Assembly: GCF_019456655.1 (NCBI RefSeq)
Contig: NZ_CP080332.1
Location: 5,642,001 to 5,706,000, forward strand
Length of the DNA: 64,000 nt
Direction of reading: 5' to 3'
Origin: Mycolicibacterium diernhoferi
GTDB taxonomy: Bacteria > Actinomycetota > Actinomycetes > Mycobacteriales > Mycobacteriaceae
Part shown: piece after piece, positions 27,476 to 35,986 of the stretch
Layout: every line of letters starts with the position of its first letter
Numbering within the stretch: position 1 is the first letter of the stretch
Program-made: the position numbers and the translations under genes
The notes under the pieces: generated by a model
Told to the model about the DNA's origin: nothing
Database searches by the model: none
What the model saw: the letters and a program-made list of their open reading frames with translations, nothing else

Positions 27476-28758
27476 CCTCTGCCCTCCTCGGACGGTTCGC
27501 CCGGCCCGGGGATATCGATGGGGGCCGACACCGGAGGAGCCGGCACGACCGCCGGCGGTCCCGGCGGCGGCCCACCCGGCGCGGGCGCGGGCGGCGGCTC
27601 ACGGTAGGGGTAGCGCGGGTCGCCCGGTTTCCCCGTGATCGCGTCGGGCAACGTGAGACGCGGTTCGCCACCCTGACCTGTGCGCGGGTACGGAACCGGC
27701 AACGCGGGCGTGCCGGGCTGGCCGACCTGAGGATCGGCCAGCTGCGAGGGCAGTAGCGTCGCGGGATCCAGGCCGAGATCGGAGAATGCGGCGTCGACGA
27801 AGGGTTGCACGAACTGGCCCGGCAACAGATTCGACAGGTACGCCTTGAAGAACGGCCCGGAGGACACCGACTCACCGAGCGACATCGCGTACTTGTTCAG
27901 CTTCTTGATGGATACCTGGATGTCCTGTTTGTGGTCGTCGAGGATCGCCAGGGCATCGTTCAACTTCTCGACCGCGGGGGTGAAGCCCTCCTGGTTCTCG
28001 GCGATGAAGCCCTTCAGCTCCTGCGCGACCGCCGACACGTGCGCCGACAGTTGGTCGAGGGCACTGCGTTGGTTTTGGAGCTGTGCCAGCAACGCATTCG
28101 CGTCCACAGTCAGGCTGACAACCTGCGTGCTGCGGTCGGACAGCACCGCGGTGGCCTCGCGCGCATTCTCCAGCAACTTCCGCAGTTCGGAGTCACGCCG
28201 GTTCAGCGTCGCCGAGAACTGGCCGACCCCGTCGACCGCCGCCTTCAGCGCGGGTGGGGTGTCCTTGAAGGTCTCGCTCAGCACCGCCAGCGATCGAGAC
28301 ACCTGGTCGGTGTCGAGCCCGCTGATCTGGGCGGTGATGTCACCCAGCGCGTCGGGTAGCTGGTAGGGCGCCTGGGTCCGCTCCAGCGGAATCGGCCCGT
28401 CGAGTGCCGCATCGCCGCGCGGCGTCAGTTCCAGAATCTTCGACCCCAGCAGGCTTTTCGTCTTGATGGCTGCCTCGGACCGGTCGCCCACCCGGATGCC
28501 TTTGTCGGCGTTGAACCGTACGGCCACCTGCCGTCGGTCCAGCCGGATGCTCTCCACGCGGCCGACCTCCGCACCCGAAACCTGGACGGGTGCACCGACG
28601 ATGAGACCGCCGGCGTCCGCGAACATGGCGGTGTAGGACTTGTTGGTGTTGACGAAAGGGATCCGGTCGTAGTTCAGCGCGGCGACCGCGATGGCCACGA
28701 CGATGCCGATGCCCACCGCGCAGAGCACCAACGGGTTCCGTTCGGAGAAGCGTCTCAT
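27472..28758 (-). CDS. mceC: MceC subunit
   Basis: This 428-residue Mce protein has a membrane helix at about 9-29, an MCE domain (about 38-115, with AGGLIVGAPVQVSGAEVG), a helical region to about 300, and a C-terminal tail very rich in Pro, Gly and Ala. The ATG overlaps the mceB stop by 4 nt. Confidence 0.88.
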   Translation of the reverse strand: MRRFSERNPLVLCAVGIGIVVAIAVAALNYDRIPFVNTNKSYTAMFADAGGLIVGAPVQVSGAEVGRVESIRLDRRQVAVRFNADKGIRVGDRSEAAIKTKSLLGSKILELTPRGDAALDGPIPLERTQAPYQLPDALGDITAQISGLDTDQVSRSLAVLSETFKDTPPALKAAVDGVGQFSATLNRRDSELRKLLENAREATAVLSDRSTQVVSLTVDANALLAQLQNQRSALDQLSAHVSAVAQELKGFIAENQEGFTPAVEKLNDALAILDDHKQDIQVSIKKLNKYAMSLGESVSSGPFFKAYLSNLLPGQFVQPFVDAAFSDLGLDPATLLPSQLADPQVGQPGTPALPVPYPRTGQGGEPRLTLPDAITGKPGDPRYPYREPPPAPAPGGPPPGPPAVVPAPPVSAPIDIPGPGEPSEEGRG

Positions 28759-29783
28759 CGGGGCGCGCACCTTCCCGAATCCTGGCCGGCCAGCTTGATG
28801 AACACCGGTTGTCCGCCCTTCCCGTTGACCTTCAGCACCGCATCGCACAGATAGAAGCTGAAGTAGTCGCCGTAGAGGCCGAATCGGCTCAAGGTCTGGT
28901 ACTTGCTGGGCAGCGTCGACAACAGCGAGTCCAGATAGACCTTGTCACCGACGATCAGACCCGCCGTCCGGTCAGTCTCCGCGATGACCTCCTTGAAGGG
29001 CTGGCGCGCCCGCCGGAGCAGATCGGCCGTGGTGCCCGCCGCCGCGTCGGTGTAGGCGATGGAGTTGGCGATGCCCTCCTTGCTCTCCGCGAGCGTGCCG
29101 ACCGTCTGCGACAGGGCCTCGACGGCTTTCGCGAACTGCGTGTTCTCCTCACCCAGGGAGCCGAGCACGGTGTTGAGATTGGTGATGACCTCGCCGATCA
29201 GTTGATCGCGGTCGCCGAGTTTGGCTGTCAGCGAGGCGGTTTGGGTGAAGAACGCATTGATGGTGTCCCCCTGCCCCTGGAACGCGCTGATCAGTTGACT
29301 GGACAGGGCGTTCACCTGGTCGGGGTCCAACGCACGGAACAGCGGCCGGAAGCCCCCGATGAGCGCGTCGAGGTCCAGCGCCGGGGAGGTCCTGGCCAGC
29401 GGGATGGTCTGCCCCGGCAGCAGCCGCCGGGCGTCGCCGGCCCCTTCCTCCAGTGCCAGGTATCGCCCGCCGATGAGATCGTCGTACCTGATGACCGCCC
29501 GGCTGCCGTGCGTCAGGACCACCGAGTCGTCCACCCCGAAGTCCACGGCGACCGTGGTGTCCGGTTGGATCACGATCTTGTCGACCTTGCCGACCTCCAC
29601 GCCGCCGATCCGCACGAACTGTCCCGCCCGCAGCCCGGAGACATTGGCGAACACCGCGCTGTAGACGTTCTCCTTCTCGAACCGCAGGTTCGCGAACACC
29701 GCGAACATGGCGAACAGGAAGAAGGTGCAGACGGTGAGGAAGATCGCCAACCGCCAGACGGCCGCGCTGAGGTTGCCCGTCAT
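28755..29783 (-). CDS. mceB: MceB subunit
   Basis: This 342-residue Mce protein has a membrane helix at about 9-31 and an MCE domain (about 38-115, with VSGLRAGQFVRIGGVEVGK). The helical region extends to the end and, unlike MceA, C, D and F, it has no long Pro-rich tail. Its ATG overlaps the mceA stop by 4 nt. Confidence 0.9.
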   Translation of the reverse strand: MTGNLSAAVWRLAIFLTVCTFFLFAMFAVFANLRFEKENVYSAVFANVSGLRAGQFVRIGGVEVGKVDKIVIQPDTTVAVDFGVDDSVVLTHGSRAVIRYDDLIGGRYLALEEGAGDARRLLPGQTIPLARTSPALDLDALIGGFRPLFRALDPDQVNALSSQLISAFQGQGDTINAFFTQTASLTAKLGDRDQLIGEVITNLNTVLGSLGEENTQFAKAVEALSQTVGTLAESKEGIANSIAYTDAAAGTTADLLRRARQPFKEVIAETDRTAGLIVGDKVYLDSLLSTLPSKYQTLSRFGLYGDYFSFYLCDAVLKVNGKGGQPVFIKLAGQDSGRCAPR

Positions 29784-31228
29784 CGACCCGCCCCCTGGTG
29801 TGGCTGCGGCGGTCTCGGCGTCGGCTGGGCCAGCCCCGGGTACGGCGGTACGAACGGCTCCGCCCCCGGCCTGGGCCCGGGATCGCGGGGGGCACCGGGC
29901 GGCGGCGCCGGCGGCAGGCCGGGATAGAGCGGGGTGCCGTCGGGTGCGTACTGCGGCGCGCCGTAGGGTGGGGCACCGGGGTACGGGATCGGGCCCGGCG
30001 CCGGGCCACCGTGCTGGTAACGCACGCTGGGCGGTTCGGGGATGCCCCGGGTGGTGGGGAAGAAGTTCGCCCAGCCGGGGAATCCGATGCCGGGGTTGGG
30101 CCGCCAGTCGAGTCCGGTACCCCAACCGGTGTCGGTGATCAGCTGCCGCACCGGGAAGTTGTGCGCGACGTCGGGGAGTGAACCGCAGCTCGGTTTGCCT
30201 CCCGGTCCGCCCTTGGCGCCGACGACCGGCAGGTTCTTCGGGTACTTGTAGGGGTCCTCCCCGGCCAGGATCGCGACGTCGAGGATGACCGACTTTCCGT
30301 TGCCTCCCACGATGTCCCAGCCGCCCTTCTCCAGCATGGTGGTCCCGCCCTGCAACGTGCAGGTGTAGGTGGGGCTGTACTTCTCCAGCAGACTCGTGGT
30401 CGGTTCCAGCGCGTTGATCGCGGTGGCGATGTTCCCGACGTTGGGCCCCAGCAGCGCTGTTCCGCTGTTCGCCAGGCCGGTGACGTTGAGCAGCAACGCA
30501 TCCAGCGCCTGGGCGTTATCGGTGATCGTCGTGCTGGTCGTACCGAAGGAGTCCAGAATCTTCATGATGTTGCCGGCGGCGACGCCGTAGGTGTCACTGA
30601 AGGCGCGCACCGAGTTCCAGTCGTCCCGGATCACCTCGGCGCGCGGATTCAGTTGCAGCAGGACCGCGTTGGCGGCGGTGGTGGCCTCGCCGATCCGCTC
30701 ACCCTGGCCGCGCAGGCCGTCAGCGAAGGCACCGAGCACGGAGTTGAGCTTGGCCGGGTCGATCTGTTCCAGGAGTTCGGTGAGATTGCCGAACACCGTG
30801 TTGACTTCGGTGCTGACGTTCTGGGACTCGATGACCGCCCCGGCCCGCAGGCGAGCCGGACTCGGATCCTCGGGATAGACGAGGTCGACATACTTGGCGC
30901 CGAACGCGGTGGTGGCACGGATCTGGGCCTGCACATTCGCCGGGATCTTGTGAGCCTGCTCGGGGAAGAGTTGCAGGGTCAGCGTCACCTCGCCGGCGCC
31001 CGGGTCGACGGCCTCCACGCGGCCCACCTGGACACCGCGCATCTTCACCTTGCCCCCGGGATCCATCACCAGTCCGGCCCGGTCGGAGGTGACGGTTACC
31101 GGCACGAAGGACCGGAACGTTCCTCGGAAGAGACTCAGGCTGACGAAGACCAGCAGCCCGATCACCACGAGCAACACCAGCGTCCACCACGCGGGATCCA
31201 CCCTGCGTTCACCGTTTCGCGGTTGCAT
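29780..31228 (-). CDS. mceA: MceA subunit
   Basis: This 482-residue first Mce protein has a membrane helix at about 14-35, an MCE domain (about 40-120, with RAGLVMDPGGKVKMRGVQVG), the helical region, and a tail from about residue 395 that is extremely rich in Pro, Gly and Tyr. It starts 4 bp after yrbEB. Mce operons are numbered by genome-wide comparison, which I cannot do, so the operon number is left open. Confidence 0.9.
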   Translation of the reverse strand: MQPRNGERRVDPAWWTLVLLVVIGLLVFVSLSLFRGTFRSFVPVTVTSDRAGLVMDPGGKVKMRGVQVGRVEAVDPGAGEVTLTLQLFPEQAHKIPANVQAQIRATTAFGAKYVDLVYPEDPSPARLRAGAVIESQNVSTEVNTVFGNLTELLEQIDPAKLNSVLGAFADGLRGQGERIGEATTAANAVLLQLNPRAEVIRDDWNSVRAFSDTYGVAAGNIMKILDSFGTTSTTITDNAQALDALLLNVTGLANSGTALLGPNVGNIATAINALEPTTSLLEKYSPTYTCTLQGGTTMLEKGGWDIVGGNGKSVILDVAILAGEDPYKYPKNLPVVGAKGGPGGKPSCGSLPDVAHNFPVRQLITDTGWGTGLDWRPNPGIGFPGWANFFPTTRGIPEPPSVRYQHGGPAPGPIPYPGAPPYGAPQYAPDGTPLYPGLPPAPPPGAPRDPGPRPGAEPFVPPYPGLAQPTPRPPQPHQGAGR

Positions 31229-31232
31229 CGCG

Positions 31233-32087
31233 CTACCCCGAGAGGTTGAAGCTGCCGGACTGGCCGTAGATGGCCAGCGATACGAACATGGTCACAGCCA
31301 CCGCAGCGATAAGTGAGGTGCGGACCGCGCGGCCGACCGCCTCCCCCACGCCGGCCGGGCCACCGGATGCGTTGTAGCCGTAATAGGTATGGACCAGCAT
31401 CACCACGATCGCCATGACGATCGCCTGGAAGAACGACCACATCAGATCGGTCGGGTTCAGGAACGTCGTGAAGTAGTGGTCGTAGACGCCCGTCGACTGG
31501 CCGTAGACCAGAGTGGTTCCCACCCGGGTCGCCAGGAACGCCATCAGCACCGCGACGCAGTACAGCGGGATGACGACCACGACGCCGGCCACCATCCGAC
31601 TCGAGGCGAGGTAGGCGATGGAGCGGACACCCATTACCTCCAGCGCGTCGATCTCCTCGCTGATCCGCATGGCACCCAACTGCGCCGTGGCCCCGGCACC
31701 GATGGTGGCGGCCAGACCGATCCCGGCCACCAACGGGGCGATCAGACGAACGTTGAGGTACGCGGAGGTGAACCCGGCCAGCGCATCCACACCGATCTCC
31801 TGCAGCTGACTGTAGGCCTGGACGGCGATCAGGGAACCGGCCGACAGGGTCAGGAACCCCACGATGACGACGGTGCCGCCGATGACAGCCAGCGCGCCGG
31901 TGCCCAGGCTCATCTGGGCGATGAGACGCACCACTTCGATCTTGTAGTGCACCAACGCATCCCAGATCCCGCGGATGGTCAGGCCGTAGAACTCGGTCTG
32001 TTCCCCGAGGCGGCGCCACCCGGCGACCAGTCCGCGCACCCGGGTGCGGGTGCGCACGAACAGGGTGCTGGGCGTCGAGACCGTCAT
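31233..32087 (-). CDS. yrbEB: YrbEB, permease of the Mce transporter
   Basis: This 284-residue MlaE-family permease has five or six membrane segments. It contains GAMRISEEIDALEVMGVRS, the MlaE loop that contacts the ATPase Mkl (encoded elsewhere), and GPAGVGEAVGRAV near the C-terminus. The ATG overlaps the yrbEA stop by 4 nt (ATGA). Confidence 0.92.
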   Translation of the reverse strand: MTVSTPSTLFVRTRTRVRGLVAGWRRLGEQTEFYGLTIRGIWDALVHYKIEVVRLIAQMSLGTGALAVIGGTVVIVGFLTLSAGSLIAVQAYSQLQEIGVDALAGFTSAYLNVRLIAPLVAGIGLAATIGAGATAQLGAMRISEEIDALEVMGVRSIAYLASSRMVAGVVVVIPLYCVAVLMAFLATRVGTTLVYGQSTGVYDHYFTTFLNPTDLMWSFFQAIVMAIVVMLVHTYYGYNASGGPAGVGEAVGRAVRTSLIAAVAVTMFVSLAIYGQSGSFNLSG

Positions 32088-32848
32088 GCCCCCGCCTTCA
32101 CCGCGACGGCCGTGGCGATGACGTTGATGACGAACAGCGCCAGGAAGGTGAAGACGACCGTCTCGTTGACCGCGTTGCCGACGCCGGCCGGTCCGCCGCC
32201 GACGGTGATGCCCTTGTAGCAGGCGATCAGCCCCGCGGTCATCCCGAAGATCGCGGCCTTGAGGAGGCAGACGATCACCTCGGGCATCCCGACCAGAAGC
32301 GTCAGACCCGCGGCGAAGGCGCCCGGGGTGACGTTCTGCAGGAACACCGAGAAGAAGAACCCCCCCACGATTCCCGTCATGGTGACGGTCGAGGCCAGCA
32401 TGAGCGACACCAGGGTGGCCGCCAGCACCCGGGGCACGACGAGTGCCTGGATCGGGTCGATGCCGAGCACCCGCAAGGCATCGATCTCCTCGCGGATGGT
32501 GCGGGCCCCGAGGTCGGCGCACATGGCGGTGGCGGCCGCGCCGGCGATCACCAGGACCGTCACCACGGGGCCGATCTGGGTGACTGCGCCCAATGCCGCA
32601 CCGGATCCCGAGAAGTCAGCGGCGCCGATCTCCACCAGCAGGATGTTCAGGGTGAAGGTCGTCAGCACGGTGAACGGGATGGCCAGCAGCACGGTCGGCA
32701 TCATCGAGACCCGCGCGACGAACCAGCACTGGAGCAGGAACTCGCGCCACGCCCATGGCGGCCGAAAGATCTGGATGATCGTGTCCAGGCACAGGCCGAA
32801 GAACTCGCCCAGCGCGATCGCGGGTGCCGGCCCACGCACCGCTCTCAC
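32084..32848 (-). CDS. yrbEA: YrbEA, permease of the Mce transporter
   Basis: This 254-residue MlaE-family permease is the partner of YrbEB; it contains ADLGARTIREEIDALRVLG and GPAGVGNAVNETVV. The GTG at 32848 has no ribosome site of its own. It directly abuts the stop codon of a 15-codon leader frame that does have a strong site, so initiation here probably depends on ribosomes finishing the leader. It is the first structural gene of the eight-gene yrbE-mce operon. No mas/mam accessory gene follows mceF. Confidence 0.9.
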   Translation of the reverse strand: MRAVRGPAPAIALGEFFGLCLDTIIQIFRPPWAWREFLLQCWFVARVSMMPTVLLAIPFTVLTTFTLNILLVEIGAADFSGSGAALGAVTQIGPVVTVLVIAGAAATAMCADLGARTIREEIDALRVLGIDPIQALVVPRVLAATLVSLMLASTVTMTGIVGGFFFSVFLQNVTPGAFAAGLTLLVGMPEVIVCLLKAAIFGMTAGLIACYKGITVGGGPAGVGNAVNETVVFTFLALFVINVIATAVAVKAGA

Positions 32849-32896
32849 TCAGCGGCGCCCGGTTTGCGCCGACGAACCGTGCTTCACCTCGAACAT
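32849..32896 (-). CDS. 15-residue leader peptide ahead of yrbEA
   Basis: An ATG at 32896 lies 5 nt after AGGAGG, among the strongest ribosome sites in the window. It opens a 15-codon frame (MFEVKHGSSAQTGRR) whose TGA is followed at once by the GTG of yrbEA. The peptide shows no run of a single amino acid, so classical attenuation is unlikely; translational coupling is the simplest role. Confidence 0.6.
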   Translation of the reverse strand: MFEVKHGSSAQTGRR

Positions 32897-33021
32897 GGCT
32901 ACCTCCTGCGACACATGGCATTTCGCCTCAGCGAGCGGCCATGACCGGAACCAGAGTCGCGGGCCACCGTACAACAGCCCACACAAAGAGGACACTGAAA
33001 TGCGAAAAATTTATTCGACCG

Positions 33022-33034
33022 GCCAAATATTGGC
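33022..33034. promoter_or_regulatory. Candidate operator upstream of the yrbE-mce operon
   Basis: GCCAA-ATA-TTGGC is a perfect inverted repeat within an AT-rich patch (about 32995-33045), about 125 bp upstream of the leader start and 90 bp downstream of the marR stop. Its position suits a repressor site for the mce promoter. The remainder of 32897-33121 holds no gene. Confidence 0.4.
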
Positions 33035-33121
33035 AGTTCACCGATTCGGGTTTGCTCCCACGCCGTGATCCATTCGCCCACCGGACCGAGGACACTTCAC
33101 CCGTTCGCCGAAGTCGACGCT

Positions 33122-33622
33122 CTAGGACGAAGCGGAAAAGTCGAGGCCGAGCAGCCGCGAACCCAGTTCGGCGAGGATGTCCCGCAGTTGCGTCATCCGC
33201 TCGGGACCGAGCACGGCCTCGACCTCCGCGTCGAGTTCCACCCCGATATCGCGGGCGTCGGCGATCAGCCCCCGGCCGGCCGCGGTGTACCGGACGATTT
33301 TCGCGCGCGCGTCATCGGGGTCGGGCACGCGCTCCAGGTAGCCCAGTTCCTCGAGGTCGGTGACGAGTTGACCGATCGCGTTCTTGGATACGTCCTGAGC
33401 TTTTGCGATATCGGTGATCCGGCTCCCGCCCCAGTCCAGATAGACCATCAGTCGCGCATGCGCCGGGCGCAGTCCGGCATGCCCCCTCTCACGCGCACGC
33501 TCGATGCTGGCCCGCGCCATCCATTCGCCGAACTCGATGACGTGCCGCTGCAGCGAGGTGCGATAGAACTGGGAGACATCGGCATCCTCGGGCAGGCCGC
33601 GAAATCTTCCGCGATCACCCAT
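33122..33622 (-). CDS. MarR-family transcriptional regulator
   Basis: This 166-residue winged-helix protein has the DNA-recognition helix in ITDIAKAQDVSKNAIGQLVTDL and a wing with VPDPDDARAKIVRYT, typical of MarR. It lies directly upstream of the yrbE-mce operon on the same strand and divergent from the AveC-like gene, so it may control both. The ATG at 33622 has AAGGGG about 11 nt upstream; a GTG at 33634 is less likely because the site would be too close. Confidence 0.85.
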   Translation of the reverse strand: MGDRGRFRGLPEDADVSQFYRTSLQRHVIEFGEWMARASIERARERGHAGLRPAHARLMVYLDWGGSRITDIAKAQDVSKNAIGQLVTDLEELGYLERVPDPDDARAKIVRYTAAGRGLIADARDIGVELDAEVEAVLGPERMTQLRDILAELGSRLLGLDFSASS

Positions 33623-33691
33623 CTGCCGCGTCACCCCTTGCGCGACTGATCATCTCGCGACCCTCCGACCACTACCACCCGCCCGGTGTGG

Positions 33692-33728
33692 TTGACACCA
33701 CACTCCATGTTAGTGAAGCTGTCTTCAC
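33692..33728. promoter_or_regulatory. Promoter/operator region between marR and the AveC-like gene
   Basis: TTGACA at 33692-33697 resembles a -35 element. GTGAAG (33713-33718) and CTTCAC (33723-33728) form a perfect inverted repeat with a 4-nt spacer, of the size bound by MarR dimers. The repeat lies 23 bp from the AveC-like start and 91 bp from the MarR start. Confidence 0.45.
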
Positions 33729-33750
33729 CATACTAGCGATCGGACGCCGA

Positions 33751-34686
33751 ATGGACGTACTGCTTGCAAGCGCGGGCTCGACTCCGCCGGCCCTGACGGA
33801 TCCGGCCGGCACCTGGGTCTTCAACATCGCGGTTCCCATCGTCGGCGGCATCTTCATGCTGCTGGCCATCCTGGACGTCGTCCGACGTCGCCGCCTCACC
33901 TGGGGCTTCCTCTTCTTGTTCTGCAGCCTGTCCATCTACTGGATGGAAACCGCGGGTGACTGGGCCCAGCACCTGATCTACAGCCCGGCCTTCGCGCAGC
34001 ATCATCTGCTGGAATGGTTACCCGTCAAGACGCCGAATGACCCGCTGTTCATGCCGTTCGCGTACGCGGTCTATTGGGGTGTGCACGCCCTACTGGTGCT
34101 GTGGCTCAGCCAGTGGGTAGCCTCGAAGACCGGCTGGAGCATGCTGAAATCGCTGTTGATCCTTGCCATCCCGATCAACTACGTGTGGGACTTCGTGGTC
34201 GAGGGCGCCGCAACCGCCATGGGATGGTGGACGTACGACCCGGGCATCGGCCCGGTCCTGCAATGGCCGAACGGTGGCCAGATCACCCTGCTGTGGACCA
34301 TCGGATTGATGTGCGTATGGCCGAATCTGATCGCCTACTGGGCCGGCAAGCCACCGATACGCAGCCTCAACCACCTCGAAAGATTCTGCGGCCTAAGGCG
34401 ATTCACCGCACCAAAGGAAACGGTGGCACCCGGCGGTTCCGCTGCCGTCGGCACAACCGGTCCGGGACGACCGGTCGGCGTCGCGACGGCACCACGTGTG
34501 CTATCCAAACAGCAGGAGTTCGACGACCACCTCAACTACGTGGTCACCATAGCGCGGTGGCGGTTCGAGCTTCTGCGACTCGGGGCCTGGTTCATCGGAT
34601 TCCAGGTCAGCTTCGTCCTGCTGCTCGTCGTCCCATTGCTGCTGATGCGGATCCTGACCGGCATCAGCAGCCCATACATCCCCTAG
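33751..34686 (+). CDS. Polytopic membrane protein, AveC (spirocyclase) family-like
   Basis: This 311-residue protein has about seven hydrophobic segments. It carries conserved-looking polar motifs inside membrane regions: METAGDWAQH, HHLLEWLPVKTPNDP and NYVWDFVVEG. These recall proteins called AveC-like in mycobacteria, named after a Streptomyces spiroketal-forming enzyme; the enzymatic link is weak. The ATG at 33751 is the first with a sensible N-terminus; the frame opens earlier, at 33688. A 58-residue membrane peptide follows 17 bp later. Confidence 0.55.
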   Translation: MDVLLASAGSTPPALTDPAGTWVFNIAVPIVGGIFMLLAILDVVRRRRLTWGFLFLFCSLSIYWMETAGDWAQHLIYSPAFAQHHLLEWLPVKTPNDPLFMPFAYAVYWGVHALLVLWLSQWVASKTGWSMLKSLLILAIPINYVWDFVVEGAATAMGWWTYDPGIGPVLQWPNGGQITLLWTIGLMCVWPNLIAYWAGKPPIRSLNHLERFCGLRRFTAPKETVAPGGSAAVGTTGPGRPVGVATAPRVLSKQQEFDDHLNYVVTIARWRFELLRLGAWFIGFQVSFVLLLVVPLLLMRILTGISSPYIP

Positions 34687-34703
34687 GCGAGAGGCCGACA
34701 GCC

Positions 34704-34880
34704 ATGCCGAACGACACGAGCCGTTCGATGAAGGATCTTCCCCCGGAGTTCTTCCTGCCTCCGGAGTCCGACGCAGAACTGTGGCGTGAAACCGCCCGGT
34801 TGCTCGCGGGCAGCGTTGCCTTCATGGTGGCGCTGGCCGTGATCGTGCTCAACACACGCGGGATTGTCGTGCGAGTCTGA
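34704..34880 (+). CDS. 58-residue single-helix membrane protein
   Basis: The protein has a polar N-terminal half (KDLPPEFFLPPESDAELWRE) and one membrane helix at about 34-52. GAGAGG lies about 10 nt before the ATG. It is 17 bp downstream of the AveC-like gene and probably belongs to the same transcript, perhaps as an accessory subunit. I recognise no family. Confidence 0.65.
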   Translation: MPNDTSRSMKDLPPEFFLPPESDAELWRETARLLAGSVAFMVALAVIVLNTRGIVVRV

Positions 34881-34909
34881 CCTCGCCCGCGTCTGGGACC
34901 ATCGACACT

Positions 34910-35986
34910 GTGCCGATTTCCGCCCTTCACGATCCGCAGTGGCGCAGCTTCGCCAGCGACAACTACGCCGGGGTGCACCCGGCGGCGCTCGCCGCCATCG
35001 CCGCGGCCAACGGCGGCCACCAGGTGGCCTACGGCGAGGACGCCTACACCGAGCGGCTGCGGGAGGTGATCCGCGCGCATTTCGGCGAGGCCGCCGAGAC
35101 GTATCCGGTGTTCAACGGGACCGGCGCCAACGTCGTCGGGCTGACCAGCCTGCTGCCGCGCTGGGGTGCGGTCATCACGGCCACCTCGGCCCACATCAAC
35201 ACCGACGAGGCCGGCGCACCCGAGCGGATGACCGGGCTCAAACTGCTCACGGTGCCCAGCCCGGACGGCAAGCTGACCCCCGACCTGGTGGCCCGCGAGG
35301 CGTACGGCTGGGGCAATGAGCACCGCGCCCAGCCGCTGGCGGTCAGCATCAGCCAGACCACCGAACTGGGCACGCTCTACAGCCCCGACGAGATCCGCAT
35401 CATCGCCGCGTTCGCACATGAGCACGACATGGCCGTGCACCTGGACGGCTCCCGGCTGTGGAACGCGGCCGCCGCCCTCGATCTACCCCTGCGGGCGTTC
35501 ACCACCGATGCGGGCGTCGACGTACTGAGCCTGGGCGGCACCAAGAACGGTCTGCTCGGCGCCGAGGCGGTGGTGGTGCTCGACCCCGCCCGGGCGACCG
35601 GACTGACCTATCTGCGCAAACTGACCATGCAGCTGGCCAGCAAGATGCGCTTCGCCTCGGCCCAGCTGCTGAGCCTGTTCGAGGACGACCTCGGGTTGCG
35701 TAATGCCCGGCACGCCAACGCCATGACCACCCGGTTGCGCAACGCACTGGAGGCCGGGATCGCCGACGGATCGCTGCCGTCGCTGGAGTTCACCCAGCCG
35801 ACGCAGGCCAACGCGATTTTCGCGACGCTGCCGACCGGGGTGGCCGACCGGATCCGGGATCGGGTGCGCTTCTACGACTGGGACCGGGCCCGCGGCGAGG
35901 TGCGCTGGATGACGGCCTGGGACACCACGCCTGCGGATGTCGACGCATTCGTGGCCGTGATCGGCGAGGAACTGAGCCGGGCGTGA
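34910..35986 (+). CDS. Threonine aldolase-type PLP lyase
   Basis: This 358-residue fold-type I PLP enzyme belongs to the beta-eliminating lyase/low-specificity threonine aldolase family, which splits L-threonine to glycine and acetaldehyde. Visible motifs are SDNYAGVHP at the N-terminus, VFNGTGANV, a HLDGSRLWNA aspartate segment near 180, and the PLP lysine in SLGGTKNGLL near 208. The GTG start has no clear ribosome site. The second ligC gene overlaps its stop by 4 nt (GTGA), an odd pairing of amino-acid and repair functions. Confidence 0.85.
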   Translation: MPISALHDPQWRSFASDNYAGVHPAALAAIAAANGGHQVAYGEDAYTERLREVIRAHFGEAAETYPVFNGTGANVVGLTSLLPRWGAVITATSAHINTDEAGAPERMTGLKLLTVPSPDGKLTPDLVAREAYGWGNEHRAQPLAVSISQTTELGTLYSPDEIRIIAAFAHEHDMAVHLDGSRLWNAAAALDLPLRAFTTDAGVDVLSLGGTKNGLLGAEAVVVLDPARATGLTYLRKLTMQLASKMRFASAQLLSLFEDDLGLRNARHANAMTTRLRNALEAGIADGSLPSLEFTQPTQANAIFATLPTGVADRIRDRVRFYDWDRARGEVRWMTAWDTTPADVDAFVAVIGEELSRA

